A DNA stretch of 64,000 nt, from assembly GCF_011300215.1 (NCBI RefSeq), contig NZ_CP049866.1:1736001-1800000 (forward strand), in the 5' to 3' direction. This document shows positions 38,252 to 48,128 of this stretch, piece by piece. The translations under genes and the position numbers were made by a program. Below the pieces are notes generated by a model. It was not told where the DNA came from, searched no databases, and was given only the letters and a program-made list of their open reading frames with translations. This DNA is from Nocardioides piscis (GTDB lineage Bacteria; Actinomycetota; Actinomycetes; Propionibacteriales; Nocardioidaceae). Positions within the stretch are counted from its first letter, which is position 1, and every line of letters begins with the position of its first letter.

Positions 38252-38965
38252 TTACTTCGAGATGACGCCGGCGAGGACGGCGACCGGGACGACGGAGAAG
38301 CCGATCGAGATGATCAGCGCGGTCACGAAGGCGACCGTCCGCCACCTGGCGCGGGCCGCTGCGGTTCCGGTGTGGCCGAGGGTCTGGGCGGCGCTCCAGA
38401 TGCCGTGGTGCAGGTGTGCGCCGAGCATGGCCATCGCGACCAGGTAGATCAGGGTGAGCCACCAGGTCGAGAAGGAGTCGACGAGCAGGTTGTAGGGGTC
38501 GTTCGTCTCGCCACCGGTGACGTTGACCTTGCCCACCGTGAAGTTGAGGAGGTGCCAGATGATGAACAGCAGCAGCGTCACGCCGCCCCAGCGCATCATC
38601 CGGCTCGCGAACGTGGAGCCCTTGTTCTTCTTCACGACGTACTTCGTGGTGCGGGCCTTCTTCGCCCGACGCCACAGGGCCACGCCCGCACCCACGTGGA
38701 CGACCAGCGCGCCGAGCAGCACCACGCGGATGATCCACAGCAGCCCGCTGTAGGGGAGCATCGGCTCGCCGAAGGTCCGCAGGTGGTGGGCGTACTCGTT
38801 GAACGAGTCGTGACCGCCGAAGGCCTTGAGGTTGCCGTACATGTGCACCAGCACGAAGCCGATGAAGATGAGGCCGGACAGGGCCATCAGGATCTTGAGG
38901 GCAATGGTCGAGCGCGAAGCACGCGCCCCCTTCACCAGTGCTGGGGTTTGAGTTGTGGTCGCCAC
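38252..38965 (-). CDS. sdhC: Succinate dehydrogenase cytochrome b subunit (complex 1)
   Basis: A 237-residue five-helix membrane anchor of the b558 type, the single large diheme cytochrome found in menaquinone-linked SDHs. Likely haem ligands are His in [29 protein letters not shown] and GAHLHHGIW. It begins [20 protein letters not shown] and is first in the sdhC-A-B operon, 12 nt before sdhA. Confidence 0.9.
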   Translation of the reverse strand: MATTTQTPALVKGARASRSTIALKILMALSGLIFIGFVLVHMYGNLKAFGGHDSFNEYAHHLRTFGEPMLPYSGLLWIIRVVLLGALVVHVGAGVALWRRAKKARTTKYVVKKNKGSTFASRMMRWGGVTLLLFIIWHLLNFTVGKVNVTGGETNDPYNLLVDSFSTWWLTLIYLVAMAMLGAHLHHGIWSAAQTLGHTGTAAARARWRTVAFVTALIISIGFSVVPVAVLAGVISK

Positions 38966-39128
38966 AAGGGGTCACGGTATCTCGGACCACTCCTCGGTCG
39001 ACCCGTCGGGCGTGTGACATTCCCCCCGTTACCGACGGGTCAACCTCGGTCCGTGCCGCCCCACCCCCTTCCCATCGGGTGTGACACACGCCATAGTCGT
39101 GGCGTCCACCGACTGACGGAGGTGCTGG

Positions 39129-39922
39129 ATGGCGGCGACAGAGACTGGGGTCGGGGGGCCGACCCGCGCGCGGATCCCTGATCGAACCCTGCGGCAGGAC
39201 AACTGGTGGCTGGCTCCGCTGCTGACCTTCCTCGTGTTCTCGGGCTTCGTCGTGTTCGCCACGGTGCGGGCGTTCATGGGGCGCGACTACTACGCCTCGC
39301 CCTACCTCTCGCCGTTCTACTCGCCGTGCCTGGGTGACTGTGTGGAAGGCGCCTCGGACTTCGGGCAGCCGTTCAAGGCGTTCCCGTTCTCGGCGGCGCT
39401 GCTCATCCTGATCTTCCCGCTGGGCTTCCGGATGACCTGCTACTACTACCGCAAGGCCTACTACCGGGCCTTCTGGCTCTCGCCCCCGGCGTGCGCGGTC
39501 GCCGAGCCGCACCAGAGCTACTCGGGGAGACGCGGTTACCGCTCATCCTGCAGAACGTCCACCGCTGGTTCTGGTATGCCGCCGTGCTGGTCGTCCTCGT
39601 CCTCAGCTTCGACGTCGTGCTGGCCTTCCGCAACGCCGAGCACGAGTGGGGGCACATGGGGCTGGGCACCCTGTTGATGCTGATCAACGTCGTCCTGCTC
39701 TGGCTCTACACGCTCTCGTGCCACTCGTGCCGGCACGTGGTCGGCGGTCGGCTGCGGCACTTCTCCAAGCACCCGGTGCGCTACCGGTTGTGGACCTGGG
39801 TCTCGAGGCAGAACGCCCATCACGGCCGATACGCCTGGTACTCCCTCTTCTCCGTCGCGGTCGTCGACTTCTACATCTATCTGCTCGCCACCGGACGCAT
39901 CGAGGACGTGAGGTTCTTTTGA
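39129..39922 (+). CDS. Second succinate dehydrogenase/fumarate reductase membrane anchor (frame broken near 39525)
   Basis: From ATG 39129 the protein has a polar N-terminus, then a helix [17 protein letters not shown], the sequence [21 protein letters not shown], a second helix, and [20 protein letters not shown]. The frame then drifts after SYSG. One extra G in the GGGG run at 39524-39527 restores [21 protein letters not shown] and further helices, with His in HRWFW, HEWGHMG and [11 protein letters not shown], to the stop at 39922 (264 residues). This resembles the anchor of mycobacterial Sdh1 (Rv0249c), which lacks homology to classical SdhC. The stop overlaps the flavoprotein TTG start. 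Confidence 0.85.
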
Positions 39923-41799
39923 GCACCGACAGCACCAGCAGGCACCCGATGACCGGCAACGAGATGTCCGGCGACGCCGCGGGCGGCATGGAGCGACACA
40001 CCTACGACGTCGTCGTCATCGGTGCGGGGGGCGCCGGGCTGCGGGCCGCGATCGCCAGCCACGAGGCGGGTGCGCGGACCGCGCTGGTGTGCAAGTCCCT
40101 CCTCGGCAAGGCCCACACGGTGATGGCCGAGGGCGGGATCGCAGCAGCGATGGGCAACCGGTGGCCCGAGGACAACTGGGAGGTGCACTTCCGCGACACC
40201 ATGCGCGGCGGCAAGATGCTCAACAACTGGCGGATGGCCCAGCTGCACGCCCAGGAGGCCCCCGAGCGTGTGCAGGAGCTCGAGGACTGGGGTGCACTCT
40301 TCGACCGCACCGAGGACGGCCTGATCTCCCAGCGGGACTTCGGTGGCCACAAGTACGCCCGGCTGGCCCACGTCGGCGACCGCACCGGCCTGGAGATGAT
40401 CCGCACCCTCCAGCAGCGCGCGGTCCAGCTCGGGATCGACGTCTTCATGGAGTGCACGATCACCGAGGTCCTGCTCGACCGGGGAGCCGGCGAGGCCAAG
40501 GTGTCCGGTGCTTTCGGCTACTGGCGCGAGAGCGGCCGGTTCATCACCTTCGAGGCGCCGAGCGTCATCCTCGCCACCGGCGGGATCGGCAAGTCGTTCA
40601 AGGTGACGTCCAACTCGTGGGAGTACACCGGCGACGGACATGCCCTCGCCCTGCGCGCCGGCGCCGCCCTGATCAACATGGAGTTCGTGCAGTTCCACCC
40701 CACGGGCATGGTCTGGCCGCCCTCGGTCAAGGGGCTGCTGGTCACCGAGTCGGTGCGGGGGGACGGCGGCATCCTGCGCAACTCGGAGGGCAAGCGCTTC
40801 ATGTTCGACTACATCCCCGAGTTCTTCCGATCGGAGACGGCCGACACCGAGGAGGAGGCCGATCGCTGGTACGACGACAAGAAGAACAACCGACGTCCGC
40901 CCGAGCTGCTCCCGCGCGACGAGGTCGCGCGGGCCATCAACTCCGAGATCAAGGCCGGTCGCGGGTCACCGCACGGCGGGATCTTCCTCGACATCGCCTC
41001 GCGTCGTGATCCTGAGTTCATCCGCAAGCGGCTGCCTTCGATGTATCACCAGTTCAAGGAGCTGGCCGACGTCGACATCACCGCGGAGCCGATGGAGATC
41101 GGTCCGACCTGTCACTACGTGATGGGCGGGGTGGAGGTCGATCCGGACACCCAGGAGAGCGCCGTGACCGGTCTGTATGCCGTCGGCGAGTGCTCCGGTG
41201 GGATGCACGGCTCCAACCGCCTGGGCGGCAACTCGCTCGGCGACCTGCTGGTGTTCGGCAAGCTCGCGGGGGAGGCGGCGTCGGCATACGCCTCATCGCT
41301 CGGTCCTGCCAGACCCGCCGTGTCCGAGCAGGACGTGAAGGCCGCCTCGGCGAGTGCGCTGGCACCGTTCGAGGTCGAGGGCGGGGAGAATCCCTACTCC
41401 ATCCAGAGCGACCTGCAGCAGTCGATGAACGACCTCGTCGGCATCATCCGGACCGGCGCCGAGCTCGAGCAGTCGCTGGCCGAGATCGAGGCCTTCAAGG
41501 AGCGCGCCAAGACGATGGTCGTCGAGGGGCACCGGCAGTACAACCCCGGCTGGCACCTCTCGATCGACCTGCGCAACATGCTCATCGTCTCCGAGTCGAT
41601 CGCCAGGGCCGCGCTGGCGCGTGAGGAGTCACGCGGTGGCCACACGCGCGACGACTTCCCCGAGACCGACCACGAGGTGTGGGGACGCAAGAACCTCATC
41701 GTCAGCCTCGACGACACCGGCGACGGCGTCGTGCTCACCGAGAAGCCCCTGCCCCAGATGCCCGACGAGCTCAAGAAATACTTCGAGGAGCCGAAATGA
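39919..41799 (+). CDS. Second succinate dehydrogenase/fumarate reductase flavoprotein
   Basis: A 626-residue FAD subunit with VVVIGAGGAGLRAAIASHEAG, the FAD-attachment region KSLLGKAHTVMAEGGIAAAMG, FVQFHPTGMVWPPSVKGLL, TCHYVMGGVEVDPDTQ and GECSGGMHGSNRLGGNSLGD. It resembles mycobacterial Sdh1 FAD subunit (Rv0248c). I chose TTG 39919, coupled to the previous stop (TTGA) with GTGAGG 6 nt upstream; ATG 39949 is the alternative. It differs clearly from the sdhA on the opposite strand, so the two are not a recent duplication. Confidence 0.93.
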   Translation: MSTDSTSRHPMTGNEMSGDAAGGMERHTYDVVVIGAGGAGLRAAIASHEAGARTALVCKSLLGKAHTVMAEGGIAAAMGNRWPEDNWEVHFRDTMRGGKMLNNWRMAQLHAQEAPERVQELEDWGALFDRTEDGLISQRDFGGHKYARLAHVGDRTGLEMIRTLQQRAVQLGIDVFMECTITEVLLDRGAGEAKVSGAFGYWRESGRFITFEAPSVILATGGIGKSFKVTSNSWEYTGDGHALALRAGAALINMEFVQFHPTGMVWPPSVKGLLVTESVRGDGGILRNSEGKRFMFDYIPEFFRSETADTEEEADRWYDDKKNNRRPPELLPRDEVARAINSEIKAGRGSPHGGIFLDIASRRDPEFIRKRLPSMYHQFKELADVDITAEPMEIGPTCHYVMGGVEVDPDTQESAVTGLYAVGECSGGMHGSNRLGGNSLGDLLVFGKLAGEAASAYASSLGPARPAVSEQDVKAASASALAPFEVEGGENPYSIQSDLQQSMNDLVGIIRTGAELEQSLAEIEAFKERAKTMVVEGHRQYNPGWHLSIDLRNMLIVSESIARAALAREESRGGHTRDDFPETDHEVWGRKNLIVSLDDTGDGVVLTEKPLPQMPDELKKYFEEPK

Positions 41800-42575
41800 G
41801 TGGGTACGAGCTCAAGCTGCGCGTATGGCGCGGCGACCGTGACGGCGGGGACCTGGCCGACTACACGGTCGACGTCTCCGAGGGGGAGGTCGTCCTCGAT
41901 GCCCTGCACCGGCTGCAGGCCACCCAGACCGGTGACCTGGCGATCCGGTGGAACTGCAAGGCCGGCAAGTGCGGCTCCTGCAGCGCCGAGATCAACGGCC
42001 GGCCTCGGCTGCTCTGCATGACCCGGCTCTCGGACTTCGAGCCGACCGAGACGATCACCGTCACCCCGATGCGGGCGTTCCCGGTCATCCGTGACCTCGT
42101 CACCGACGTGTCCTTCAACTACGAGAAGGCCAAGGAGCTGCCGGGTGTCGAGCTGGGGCCGCGGGACGCGGACGGCAAGCGCCGGATGGCCCAGGTCGAC
42201 ATCGAACGTGGACAGGAGTTCCGCAAGTGCATCGAGTGCTTCCTGTGCCAGGACACCTGCCATGTCGTGCGTGACCACGAGGACAACAAGCCCGCCTTCG
42301 CCGGACCACGGTTCTTCCTGCGCTATGCAGAGCTCGACATGCACCCGCTCGACACGGCCGACCGGCGGGCGCGCGCACAGGGGGCGGCCGGTCTGGGGAT
42401 GTGCAACATCACCAAGTGCTGCACCGAGGTCTGTCCGGAGGGGATCAAGATCACCGACAACGCGATCATCCCGATGAAGGAGCGCGTCGTGGACCGGAAG
42501 TACGACCCGCTCGTCTGGCTGGGCAACAAGATCGGTCTGCGCAGCAAGGACTACGACGGGCGCACGGAGGTCTGA
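41796..42575 (+). CDS. Second succinate dehydrogenase/fumarate reductase iron-sulfur subunit
   Basis: A 259-residue iron-sulfur subunit. The [2Fe-2S] ligands are in CKAGKCGSCSAEI and LLCMTRL; the second domain has CIECFLCQDTCH and CNITKCCTEVCPEGI. The ATG overlaps the flavoprotein stop (ATGA). It completes a three-gene operon with 39129 and 39919. Confidence 0.94.
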   Translation: MSGYELKLRVWRGDRDGGDLADYTVDVSEGEVVLDALHRLQATQTGDLAIRWNCKAGKCGSCSAEINGRPRLLCMTRLSDFEPTETITVTPMRAFPVIRDLVTDVSFNYEKAKELPGVELGPRDADGKRRMAQVDIERGQEFRKCIECFLCQDTCHVVRDHEDNKPAFAGPRFFLRYAELDMHPLDTADRRARAQGAAGLGMCNITKCCTEVCPEGIKITDNAIIPMKERVVDRKYDPLVWLGNKIGLRSKDYDGRTEV

Positions 42576-42577
42576 CG

Positions 42578-42685
42578 ATGCGACTGCGTGCTCTCACCGC
42601 GATGCTGGCGACGCTCGCCAGCCCGGTGATCACGCCTGGTGCGGCAGCGGACCGTTCCTGTCCGCAGGTCGGCCTAGCGTCGTGA
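42578..42685 (+). CDS. Possible 35-residue exported peptide
   Basis: An open frame of 35 codons begins 2 nt after the iron-sulfur gene stop, with GGAGG 6 nt before its ATG. It reads MRLRALTAMLATLASPVI then TPGAAADRSC, which looks like a signal peptide, and ends PQVGLAS. It may be a real small secreted peptide or the remnant of a larger protein. There is no family evidence. Confidence 0.3.
   Translation: MRLRALTAMLATLASPVITPGAAADRSCPQVGLAS
42675..42680 (+). promoter_or_regulatory. Putative -10 box for the VOC gene
   Basis: TAGCGT ends 7 nt before the ATG at 42688, in leaderless position. Confidence 0.4.
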
Positions 42686-42687
42686 CC

Positions 42688-43068
42688 ATGGAGATGAAGC
42701 TCGAGCTGATCATGGTGCCGGTGACCGACGTCGACGCAGCAAAGGCGTTCTACGAGAAGGTCGGCTTCGTCGTCGACCACGACCACACCCCGGGCGAGGG
42801 GATCAGGTTCGTCCAGCTGACCCCACCCGGGTCAGCCTGCTCGATCGCGATCGGTCAGGGCCTGACCCGGATGCAACCCGGTTCGCTCGACAACCTGCAG
42901 GCGGTGGTCGCGGACGCCGATGCGACCCTCGCCGACCTCACGTCGCGCGGGGTCGAGGCGACCGGGGTGGCTGAGCTCGAGTGGGGCCGGTTCGTTTCCT
43001 TCGGCGACCCCGACGGCAACCAGTGGACCCTGCAGCAGCTCCCGGACCGGTCAGGTGGCACCCAGTGA
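42688..43068 (+). CDS. VOC-family (glyoxalase/bleomycin-resistance-like) protein
   Basis: A 126-residue protein made of two beta-alpha-beta-beta-beta modules. It begins MEMKLELIMVPVTDVDAAKAFYEKVGF and ends with RFVSFGDPDGNQWTLQQLP, the usual metal/substrate-side Glu position being replaced by Gln in this strand. VOC proteins include dioxygenases, lyases and binding proteins, so no reaction can be named. It is not a recognisable methylmalonyl-CoA epimerase despite standing before mutA. The start could also be GTG 42682 or ATG 42694. Confidence 0.85.
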   Translation: MEMKLELIMVPVTDVDAAKAFYEKVGFVVDHDHTPGEGIRFVQLTPPGSACSIAIGQGLTRMQPGSLDNLQAVVADADATLADLTSRGVEATGVAELEWGRFVSFGDPDGNQWTLQQLPDRSGGTQ

Positions 43069-43115
43069 GACCTATGCCATAGGTCCACCCCGAGGGTCGG
43101 TCCGGTGATCGGGCC

Positions 43116-43121
43116 TATCCT
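43116..43121 (+). promoter_or_regulatory. Putative -10 box for mutA
   Basis: TATCCT ends 7 nt before the mutA ATG at 43129, consistent with a leaderless mutA-mutB-meaB transcript. Confidence 0.45.
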
Positions 43122-43128
43122 GCCCTCC

Positions 43129-44895
43129 ATGACCGACGTCCCCACCGACCTCGAGGGTGGCCTGAACGAGCCCGAGGAGCTGGAGCCCGAGCAGGGCTCG
43201 CTCCGCCTGGCATCGCCAGACGACCACTACGACGCCACAGCCTGGGAGGCAGCCACGGCTGCCGTCCTGCGCAAGAGCCGCAGGCTCGGTGAGGACGACC
43301 CCGACTCGCTCGTGTGGGACAAGCTCACGCGCACCACCCTCGACGGGATCGCCGTCGCGCCCATCGGCACGCCCGACGACCTCGACGGGCTGGCGACGTC
43401 GGGCCGCCCGACCCGGGCAGGCGACTGGGACATCCGCGCCCACCTCAGCGGCCCGGACGCGGCCGCGGCCAACGAGGCGGCACTGCTCGACCTCGACAAC
43501 GGCGCCACGTCGCTGTGGGTCGAGCTCGGCGCCGGGCTCGGCGTCGAGGACCTCCCGCGTGCTCTTCAGGGGGTCCTGCTCGACCTGGCGCCCGTCGTCC
43601 TGTCGGGCTCGTCGCTCGCAGCGGCCCAGCAGCTGGTCGCGCTTGCCGACGATGCCGGCACCGACCTGCACCCCGGCACCAACCTCGGCGCCGACGCGGC
43701 AGCCCCCGACCTGGTCGACGTCGCGAAGCTTGCGCAGGAGCACGGTGTGCTCGGCGTCGTGGCGTCCGGCATCGACATCCACGAGCGGGGCGCCAGCGAT
43801 GCCCAGGAGCTCGGCGTCGCGATCGCGGCCGGGGTGGCCGCGCTTCGCACGCTCACCGAGAGCGGCCTCGGCGTCGACGAGGCTGCTGCCCTCATCGAGT
43901 TCCGGCTGGCGGCCACCGACGAGCAGTTCCCCACGATCGCCAAGCTGCGCGCAGCCCGCCGGCTCTGGGCGCGGGTGCTGGAGCTGAGCGGGGCGGGCGA
44001 CGCCGCGAGCGCGCAGATGCGCCAGCACGTCGTCACCTCACGTCCCCAGATGAGCAAGTACGACCCGTGGGTCAACATGCTCCGTGGCACCGTCGCCGCC
44101 TTCGCCGCGGGAGTGGGCGGTGCCGAGGCCGTCACGGTCATCCCCTTCGACGAGCCGCTCGGGCAGCCCGACGTCCTCGGTCGCCGGATCGCCCGCAACA
44201 CCTCGTCGCTGCTGATCTCGGAGTCGCACGTCGCGCGGGTGGCGGACCCGGCAGGCGGCTCGTATGCCGTCGAGAAGCTGACCGACGACCTGGCTGCGGC
44301 CGGATGGGCGGAGCTCCAGCGCATCGAGGCCGGCGGCGGCCTCGGTGCCGACACCGGCCTCACCGAGCGCGTCGAGGCCGTGGCCACCGAGCGCGACAAG
44401 CAGGTCGCCGAGCGCAAGCGGCCGCTGACCGGCGTGACCGAGTTCCCCAACCTCGGCGAGCAGCTGCCTGAGCGCAACCCCTCGCCGGTGGGCGCAGACG
44501 TCCGTCGCTACGGTGCCGCCTTCGAGGCGATGCGCGACGAGCCCGCCGCGTCGCCGGTGTTCCTCGCCACGATGGGCCCGATCGCCGTCCACACCGCCCG
44601 CGCCACCTTCGCGACCAACCTGTTCGCCGCCGGCGGCGTGGCCGTCGAGGCAGCAGGCGCGACCGACGGCGTCGAGTCGGTGCTGGCGGCATACGAGGAC
44701 CAGAAGGTCGTCTGCCTGGCGGGCGCCGATGCGGCGTATGCCGAGTGGGGCACCGCCCTCGTCACCGCACTGCGCGAGGCCGGCGCCGAGCACGTCATCA
44801 TCGCCGGCAAGCCGATCGAGGGTGTCGACGACTCCTGCGCCATGGGCGTGGACGCGCTCGCCTTCTTGACGACCACGAGGGAGAAGCTCGCATGA
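43129..44895 (+). CDS. mutA: Methylmalonyl-CoA mutase, small (beta) subunit
   Basis: A 588-residue non-catalytic partner of MutB. It has the mutase TIM-barrel sequence ([26 protein letters not shown], then [32 protein letters not shown]) and a degenerate C-terminal cobalamin-like domain. That domain lacks the DxHxxG cobalt-binding motif, as expected for the beta chain. I chose the ATG at 43129 over 43105 because a -10 box stands 7 nt upstream. It overlaps mutB by 4 nt. Confidence 0.95.
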   Translation: MTDVPTDLEGGLNEPEELEPEQGSLRLASPDDHYDATAWEAATAAVLRKSRRLGEDDPDSLVWDKLTRTTLDGIAVAPIGTPDDLDGLATSGRPTRAGDWDIRAHLSGPDAAAANEAALLDLDNGATSLWVELGAGLGVEDLPRALQGVLLDLAPVVLSGSSLAAAQQLVALADDAGTDLHPGTNLGADAAAPDLVDVAKLAQEHGVLGVVASGIDIHERGASDAQELGVAIAAGVAALRTLTESGLGVDEAAALIEFRLAATDEQFPTIAKLRAARRLWARVLELSGAGDAASAQMRQHVVTSRPQMSKYDPWVNMLRGTVAAFAAGVGGAEAVTVIPFDEPLGQPDVLGRRIARNTSSLLISESHVARVADPAGGSYAVEKLTDDLAAAGWAELQRIEAGGGLGADTGLTERVEAVATERDKQVAERKRPLTGVTEFPNLGEQLPERNPSPVGADVRRYGAAFEAMRDEPAASPVFLATMGPIAVHTARATFATNLFAAGGVAVEAAGATDGVESVLAAYEDQKVVCLAGADAAYAEWGTALVTALREAGAEHVIIAGKPIEGVDDSCAMGVDALAFLTTTREKLA

Positions 44896-47105
44896 GCAGC
44901 ATTCCGAAGAGCTTTGCCGAGATCCCGCTCCGGCCGGAGGTTGAGGAGGGACGAAGCGATGTCCTGAGGAGGCCGTCCGCGGCCGTCTCGAAGGGTCCTG
45001 TCACGAAACCGGCGGCGACGGACGCGTGGGGGAGCCCGGAAGGCATCGACATCCTCCCCGTCTACGGCCCCGAGCACCTCGAGGGCCTCGACGCGCTCGA
45101 CACCTGGCCCGGCATCGCGCCGTTCCTGCGCGGCCCCTACCCCACGATGTACACCACCCAGCCGTGGACGATCCGTCAGTACGCCGGGTTCTCGACCGCT
45201 GAGGAGTCCAACGCCTTCTACCGCCGCAACCTCGCGGCTGGCCAGAAGGGCCTGAGCGTCGCCTTCGACCTCGCCACCCACCGTGGCTACGACTCCGACC
45301 ATCCACGCGTGCGTGGCGACGTCGGCATGGCCGGCGTGGCCATCGACTCGATCTATGACACCCGCACCCTCTTCGACGGCATCCCGCTCGACGAGATGTC
45401 GGTGTCGATGACGATGAACGGCGCGGTGCTGCCGGTCATGGCGCTCTACATCGCGGCGGCCGAGGAGCAGGGGGTGAAGCCCTCACAGCTCGCCGGGACC
45501 ATCCAGAACGACATCCTCAAGGAGTTCATGGTCCGCAACACCTACATCTATCCGCCGGCGCACAGCATGCGGATCATCAGCGACATCTTCGCCTTCACCT
45601 CCTCGGAGATGCCGCGCTTCAACTCGATCTCGATCTCCGGCTACCACATGCAGGAGGCCGGAGCCACGGCCGACCTGGAGCTGGCCTACACGCTGGCCGA
45701 CGGGGTCGAATACATCCGGGCCGGCCTTGCCGCAGGCATGGACATCGACGCGTTCGCGCCGCGGCTGTCGTTCTTCTGGGCGATCGGGATGAACTTCTTC
45801 ATGGAGGTCGCCAAGATGCGCGCGGCCCGGGCGCTGTGGGCGCGGCTCGTGCGCGAGTTCGACCCGAAGAACCCCAAGTCGCTGAGCCTGCGCACGCACT
45901 CGCAGACCTCCGGCTGGTCGCTGACCGCGCAGGACGTGTTCAACAACGTCGGCCGCACCTGCATCGAGGCGATGGCTGCCACCCAGGGCCACACGCAGTC
46001 GCTGCACACCAACGCACTCGACGAGGCGATCGCGCTGCCGACCGACTTCTCGGCCCGGATCGCCCGCAACACCCAGCTGCTGCTGCAGCAGGAGTCGCGC
46101 ACCACCGAGATCATCGACCCCTGGGCCGGTTCCTACTACGTCGAGCGCCTCACCCACGACCTCGCCGAGCGCGCCTGGGCCCACATCCTCGAGGCGGAGC
46201 GGGCCGGCGGAATGGCCAAGGCGATCGAGCAGGGCATCCCCAAGATGCGCATCGAGGAGGCGGCTGCCCGCACCCAGGCCCGCATCGACTCCGGCGCCCA
46301 GAAGGTGATCGGCGTCAACACGTTCCGGCTCCCCGTCGAGGACAAGCTCGACGTGCTGCGGGTCGACAACGACGACGTCTATCGCCAGCAGGTCGCCAAG
46401 CTGGAGCGGCTGCGCGCCGAGCGCGACGACGACGACGTACGCCGCGCGCTCGACGCCCTCACCAGGTCGGCCGAGTCCGGGGCGAGCGGCGACGGGTCGC
46501 TCGACGGCAACCTGCTCAAGCTGGCGGTCGACGCCGCTCGCGCCAAGGCCACGGTCGGCGAGATCTCCGATGCCCTCGAGAAGGTCTACGGCCGCCACCA
46601 GGCCGTGATCCGTACGATCAGCGGCGTGTATCGCGAGGAGTCGGGAGCAGCCGAGGGCAGCAAGGTCGCAGCCGTGCTGGCCGCCACCGAGGAGTTCGAG
46701 GCCGAGGAGGGCCGCCGTCCCCGCATCCTGGTCGCCAAGATGGGCCAGGACGGCCACGACCGCGGACAGAAGGTCGTCGTCACTGCCTTCGCCGACCTCG
46801 GCTTCGACGTCGACGTCGGCCCGCTCTTCTCCACCCCTGAGGAGGTCGCCCAGCAGGCGATCGACGCCGACGTGCACATCGTCGGAGTCTCCTCGCTGGC
46901 GGCAGGCCACCTCACCCTCTTGCCCGCGCTCAAGAAGGCGCTGGCCGAGCAGGGGCGCGACGACATCATGATCGTGATCGGCGGGGTCATCCCGCCCGAC
47001 GACGTGGCCACGCTCAAGGAGATGGGTGCCGCCGCGGTGTTCCTGCCCGGCACGGTGATCGCCGAGTCGGCGCTCGACCTGCTCGCTCGGCTCCGTGAGG
47101 CCTGA
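44892..47105 (+). CDS. mutB: Methylmalonyl-CoA mutase, large (alpha) subunit
   Basis: A 737-residue adenosylcobalamin enzyme interconverting methylmalonyl-CoA and succinyl-CoA, the end of propionate and odd-chain or branched-chain catabolism. The substrate barrel has [38 protein letters not shown] and [15 protein letters not shown]. The C-terminal cobalamin domain has [14 protein letters not shown] (cobalt-ligand His in DGHDRG) and [13 protein letters not shown] overlap with mutA. The next gene overlaps its end by 11 nt. Confidence 0.97.
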   Translation: MSSIPKSFAEIPLRPEVEEGRSDVLRRPSAAVSKGPVTKPAATDAWGSPEGIDILPVYGPEHLEGLDALDTWPGIAPFLRGPYPTMYTTQPWTIRQYAGFSTAEESNAFYRRNLAAGQKGLSVAFDLATHRGYDSDHPRVRGDVGMAGVAIDSIYDTRTLFDGIPLDEMSVSMTMNGAVLPVMALYIAAAEEQGVKPSQLAGTIQNDILKEFMVRNTYIYPPAHSMRIISDIFAFTSSEMPRFNSISISGYHMQEAGATADLELAYTLADGVEYIRAGLAAGMDIDAFAPRLSFFWAIGMNFFMEVAKMRAARALWARLVREFDPKNPKSLSLRTHSQTSGWSLTAQDVFNNVGRTCIEAMAATQGHTQSLHTNALDEAIALPTDFSARIARNTQLLLQQESRTTEIIDPWAGSYYVERLTHDLAERAWAHILEAERAGGMAKAIEQGIPKMRIEEAAARTQARIDSGAQKVIGVNTFRLPVEDKLDVLRVDNDDVYRQQVAKLERLRAERDDDDVRRALDALTRSAESGASGDGSLDGNLLKLAVDAARAKATVGEISDALEKVYGRHQAVIRTISGVYREESGAAEGSKVAAVLAATEEFEAEEGRRPRILVAKMGQDGHDRGQKVVVTAFADLGFDVDVGPLFSTPEEVAQQAIDADVHIVGVSSLAAGHLTLLPALKKALAEQGRDDIMIVIGGVIPPDDVATLKEMGAAAVFLPGTVIAESALDLLARLREA

Positions 47106-48102
47106 CGTCCCCACCCTCCTCGAGGGCATCCGCACCGGCCAGCGGTCGGCGGTGTCGCGAGCGATCACGCTGGTCGAGTCGTCCAAGCCCGAGCACCGGG
47201 TGCTCGCGCGGGAGCTGCTCGCCAGCCTCGCCGACCCGGCAGGCGCGCCGGGCCGCCCCTGCGTCCGGGTCGGCATCTCCGGCGTCCCAGGGGTCGGGAA
47301 GTCCACCTTCATCGAGGCCCTCGGCTCCCGCCTGACCGGCGAGGGGCACCGTGTCGGGGTGCTGGCGGTCGACCCGTCCTCTGTCCGCACCGGTGGGTCG
47401 GTCCTGGGTGACAAGACCCGGATGGCACGCCTGGCCGTGGACCCCTCCGCCTTCATCCGACCCTCGCCGTCGGCAGGCACCCTCGGCGGGGTCGCACGAG
47501 CGACGACGCAGGCCATGCTGGTGCTGGAGGCAGCCGGGTTCGACGTCGTGCTGGTCGAGACGGTCGGCGTGGGCCAGTCGGAGATCACGGTCGCCGGGAT
47601 GGTCGACACGTTCTGCTTCCTCACCCTCGCCCGCACCGGCGACCAGCTCCAGGGGATCAAGAAGGGCATCCTCGAGATCGCCGACGTGATCACCGTCAAC
47701 AAGGCCGACGGCGACCGCGAGCAGGAGGCGCGGGCTGCTGCCCGGGAGCTCGCCGGCGCCCTGCGGCTCGTGCGCGGCAAGGACGAGTGGGCGCCACCTG
47801 TCGTCACCTGCTCGGCCCTGACCGACGTGGGTGTCGACGAAGTCTGGGCGCGTGTCCTGAGCCACCGCGACCACCTCGGCCCCGACGGACTGGCCCGCAA
47901 GCGCGCGAGCCAGCAGCTCGACTTCACCTGGGCGCTGGTGCGCGACGAGCTCTCCGAGCGGCTGCGTCGCTCGCCGGGGGTCGCAGCGATCAGGGACAGC
48001 GTGCGCGACGACGTCCTCCAAGGTCGGCTGGCGGCGCCCCTGGCGGCCGACCGGATCCTCTCCGCCTATGACCAGGACTCACGAGTTCGGGCCGGCGACT
48101 GA
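47095..48102 (+). CDS. meaB: Methylmalonyl-CoA mutase-associated GTPase MeaB
   Basis: A 335-residue G3E-family GTPase that protects and reloads the mutase cofactor. It has Walker [38 protein letters not shown] (switch I/II), [10 protein letters not shown], and the base-specificity motif NKAD. The GTG start at 47095 lies inside mutB, an 11-nt overlap, so translation is coupled in the mutA-mutB-meaB operon. Confidence 0.96.
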   Translation: MRPDVPTLLEGIRTGQRSAVSRAITLVESSKPEHRVLARELLASLADPAGAPGRPCVRVGISGVPGVGKSTFIEALGSRLTGEGHRVGVLAVDPSSVRTGGSVLGDKTRMARLAVDPSAFIRPSPSAGTLGGVARATTQAMLVLEAAGFDVVLVETVGVGQSEITVAGMVDTFCFLTLARTGDQLQGIKKGILEIADVITVNKADGDREQEARAAARELAGALRLVRGKDEWAPPVVTCSALTDVGVDEVWARVLSHRDHLGPDGLARKRASQQLDFTWALVRDELSERLRRSPGVAAIRDSVRDDVLQGRLAAPLAADRILSAYDQDSRVRAGD

Positions 48103-48113
48103 CCCACGCGACG

Positions 48114-48119
48114 TAGCAT
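48114..48119 (+). promoter_or_regulatory. Putative -10 box for the amidohydrolase gene
   Basis: TAGCAT ends 9 nt before the ATG at 48129, suggesting a near-leaderless separate promoter after meaB. Confidence 0.35.
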
Positions 48120-48128
48120 GGTCGTCTG

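Noticed and set aside
38966..39128. CRP/GlxR-like sites (two TGTGAC half sites) in the gap between the two SDH operons.
   Set aside because: No matching inverted half site at the usual 6-nt spacing; the words are expected by chance in such sequence.
42688..43068. VOC protein before mutA as methylmalonyl-CoA epimerase.
   Set aside because: Position is suggestive, but the protein lacks the family's His/Glu pattern I would expect and reads like a generic glyoxalase-fold protein.
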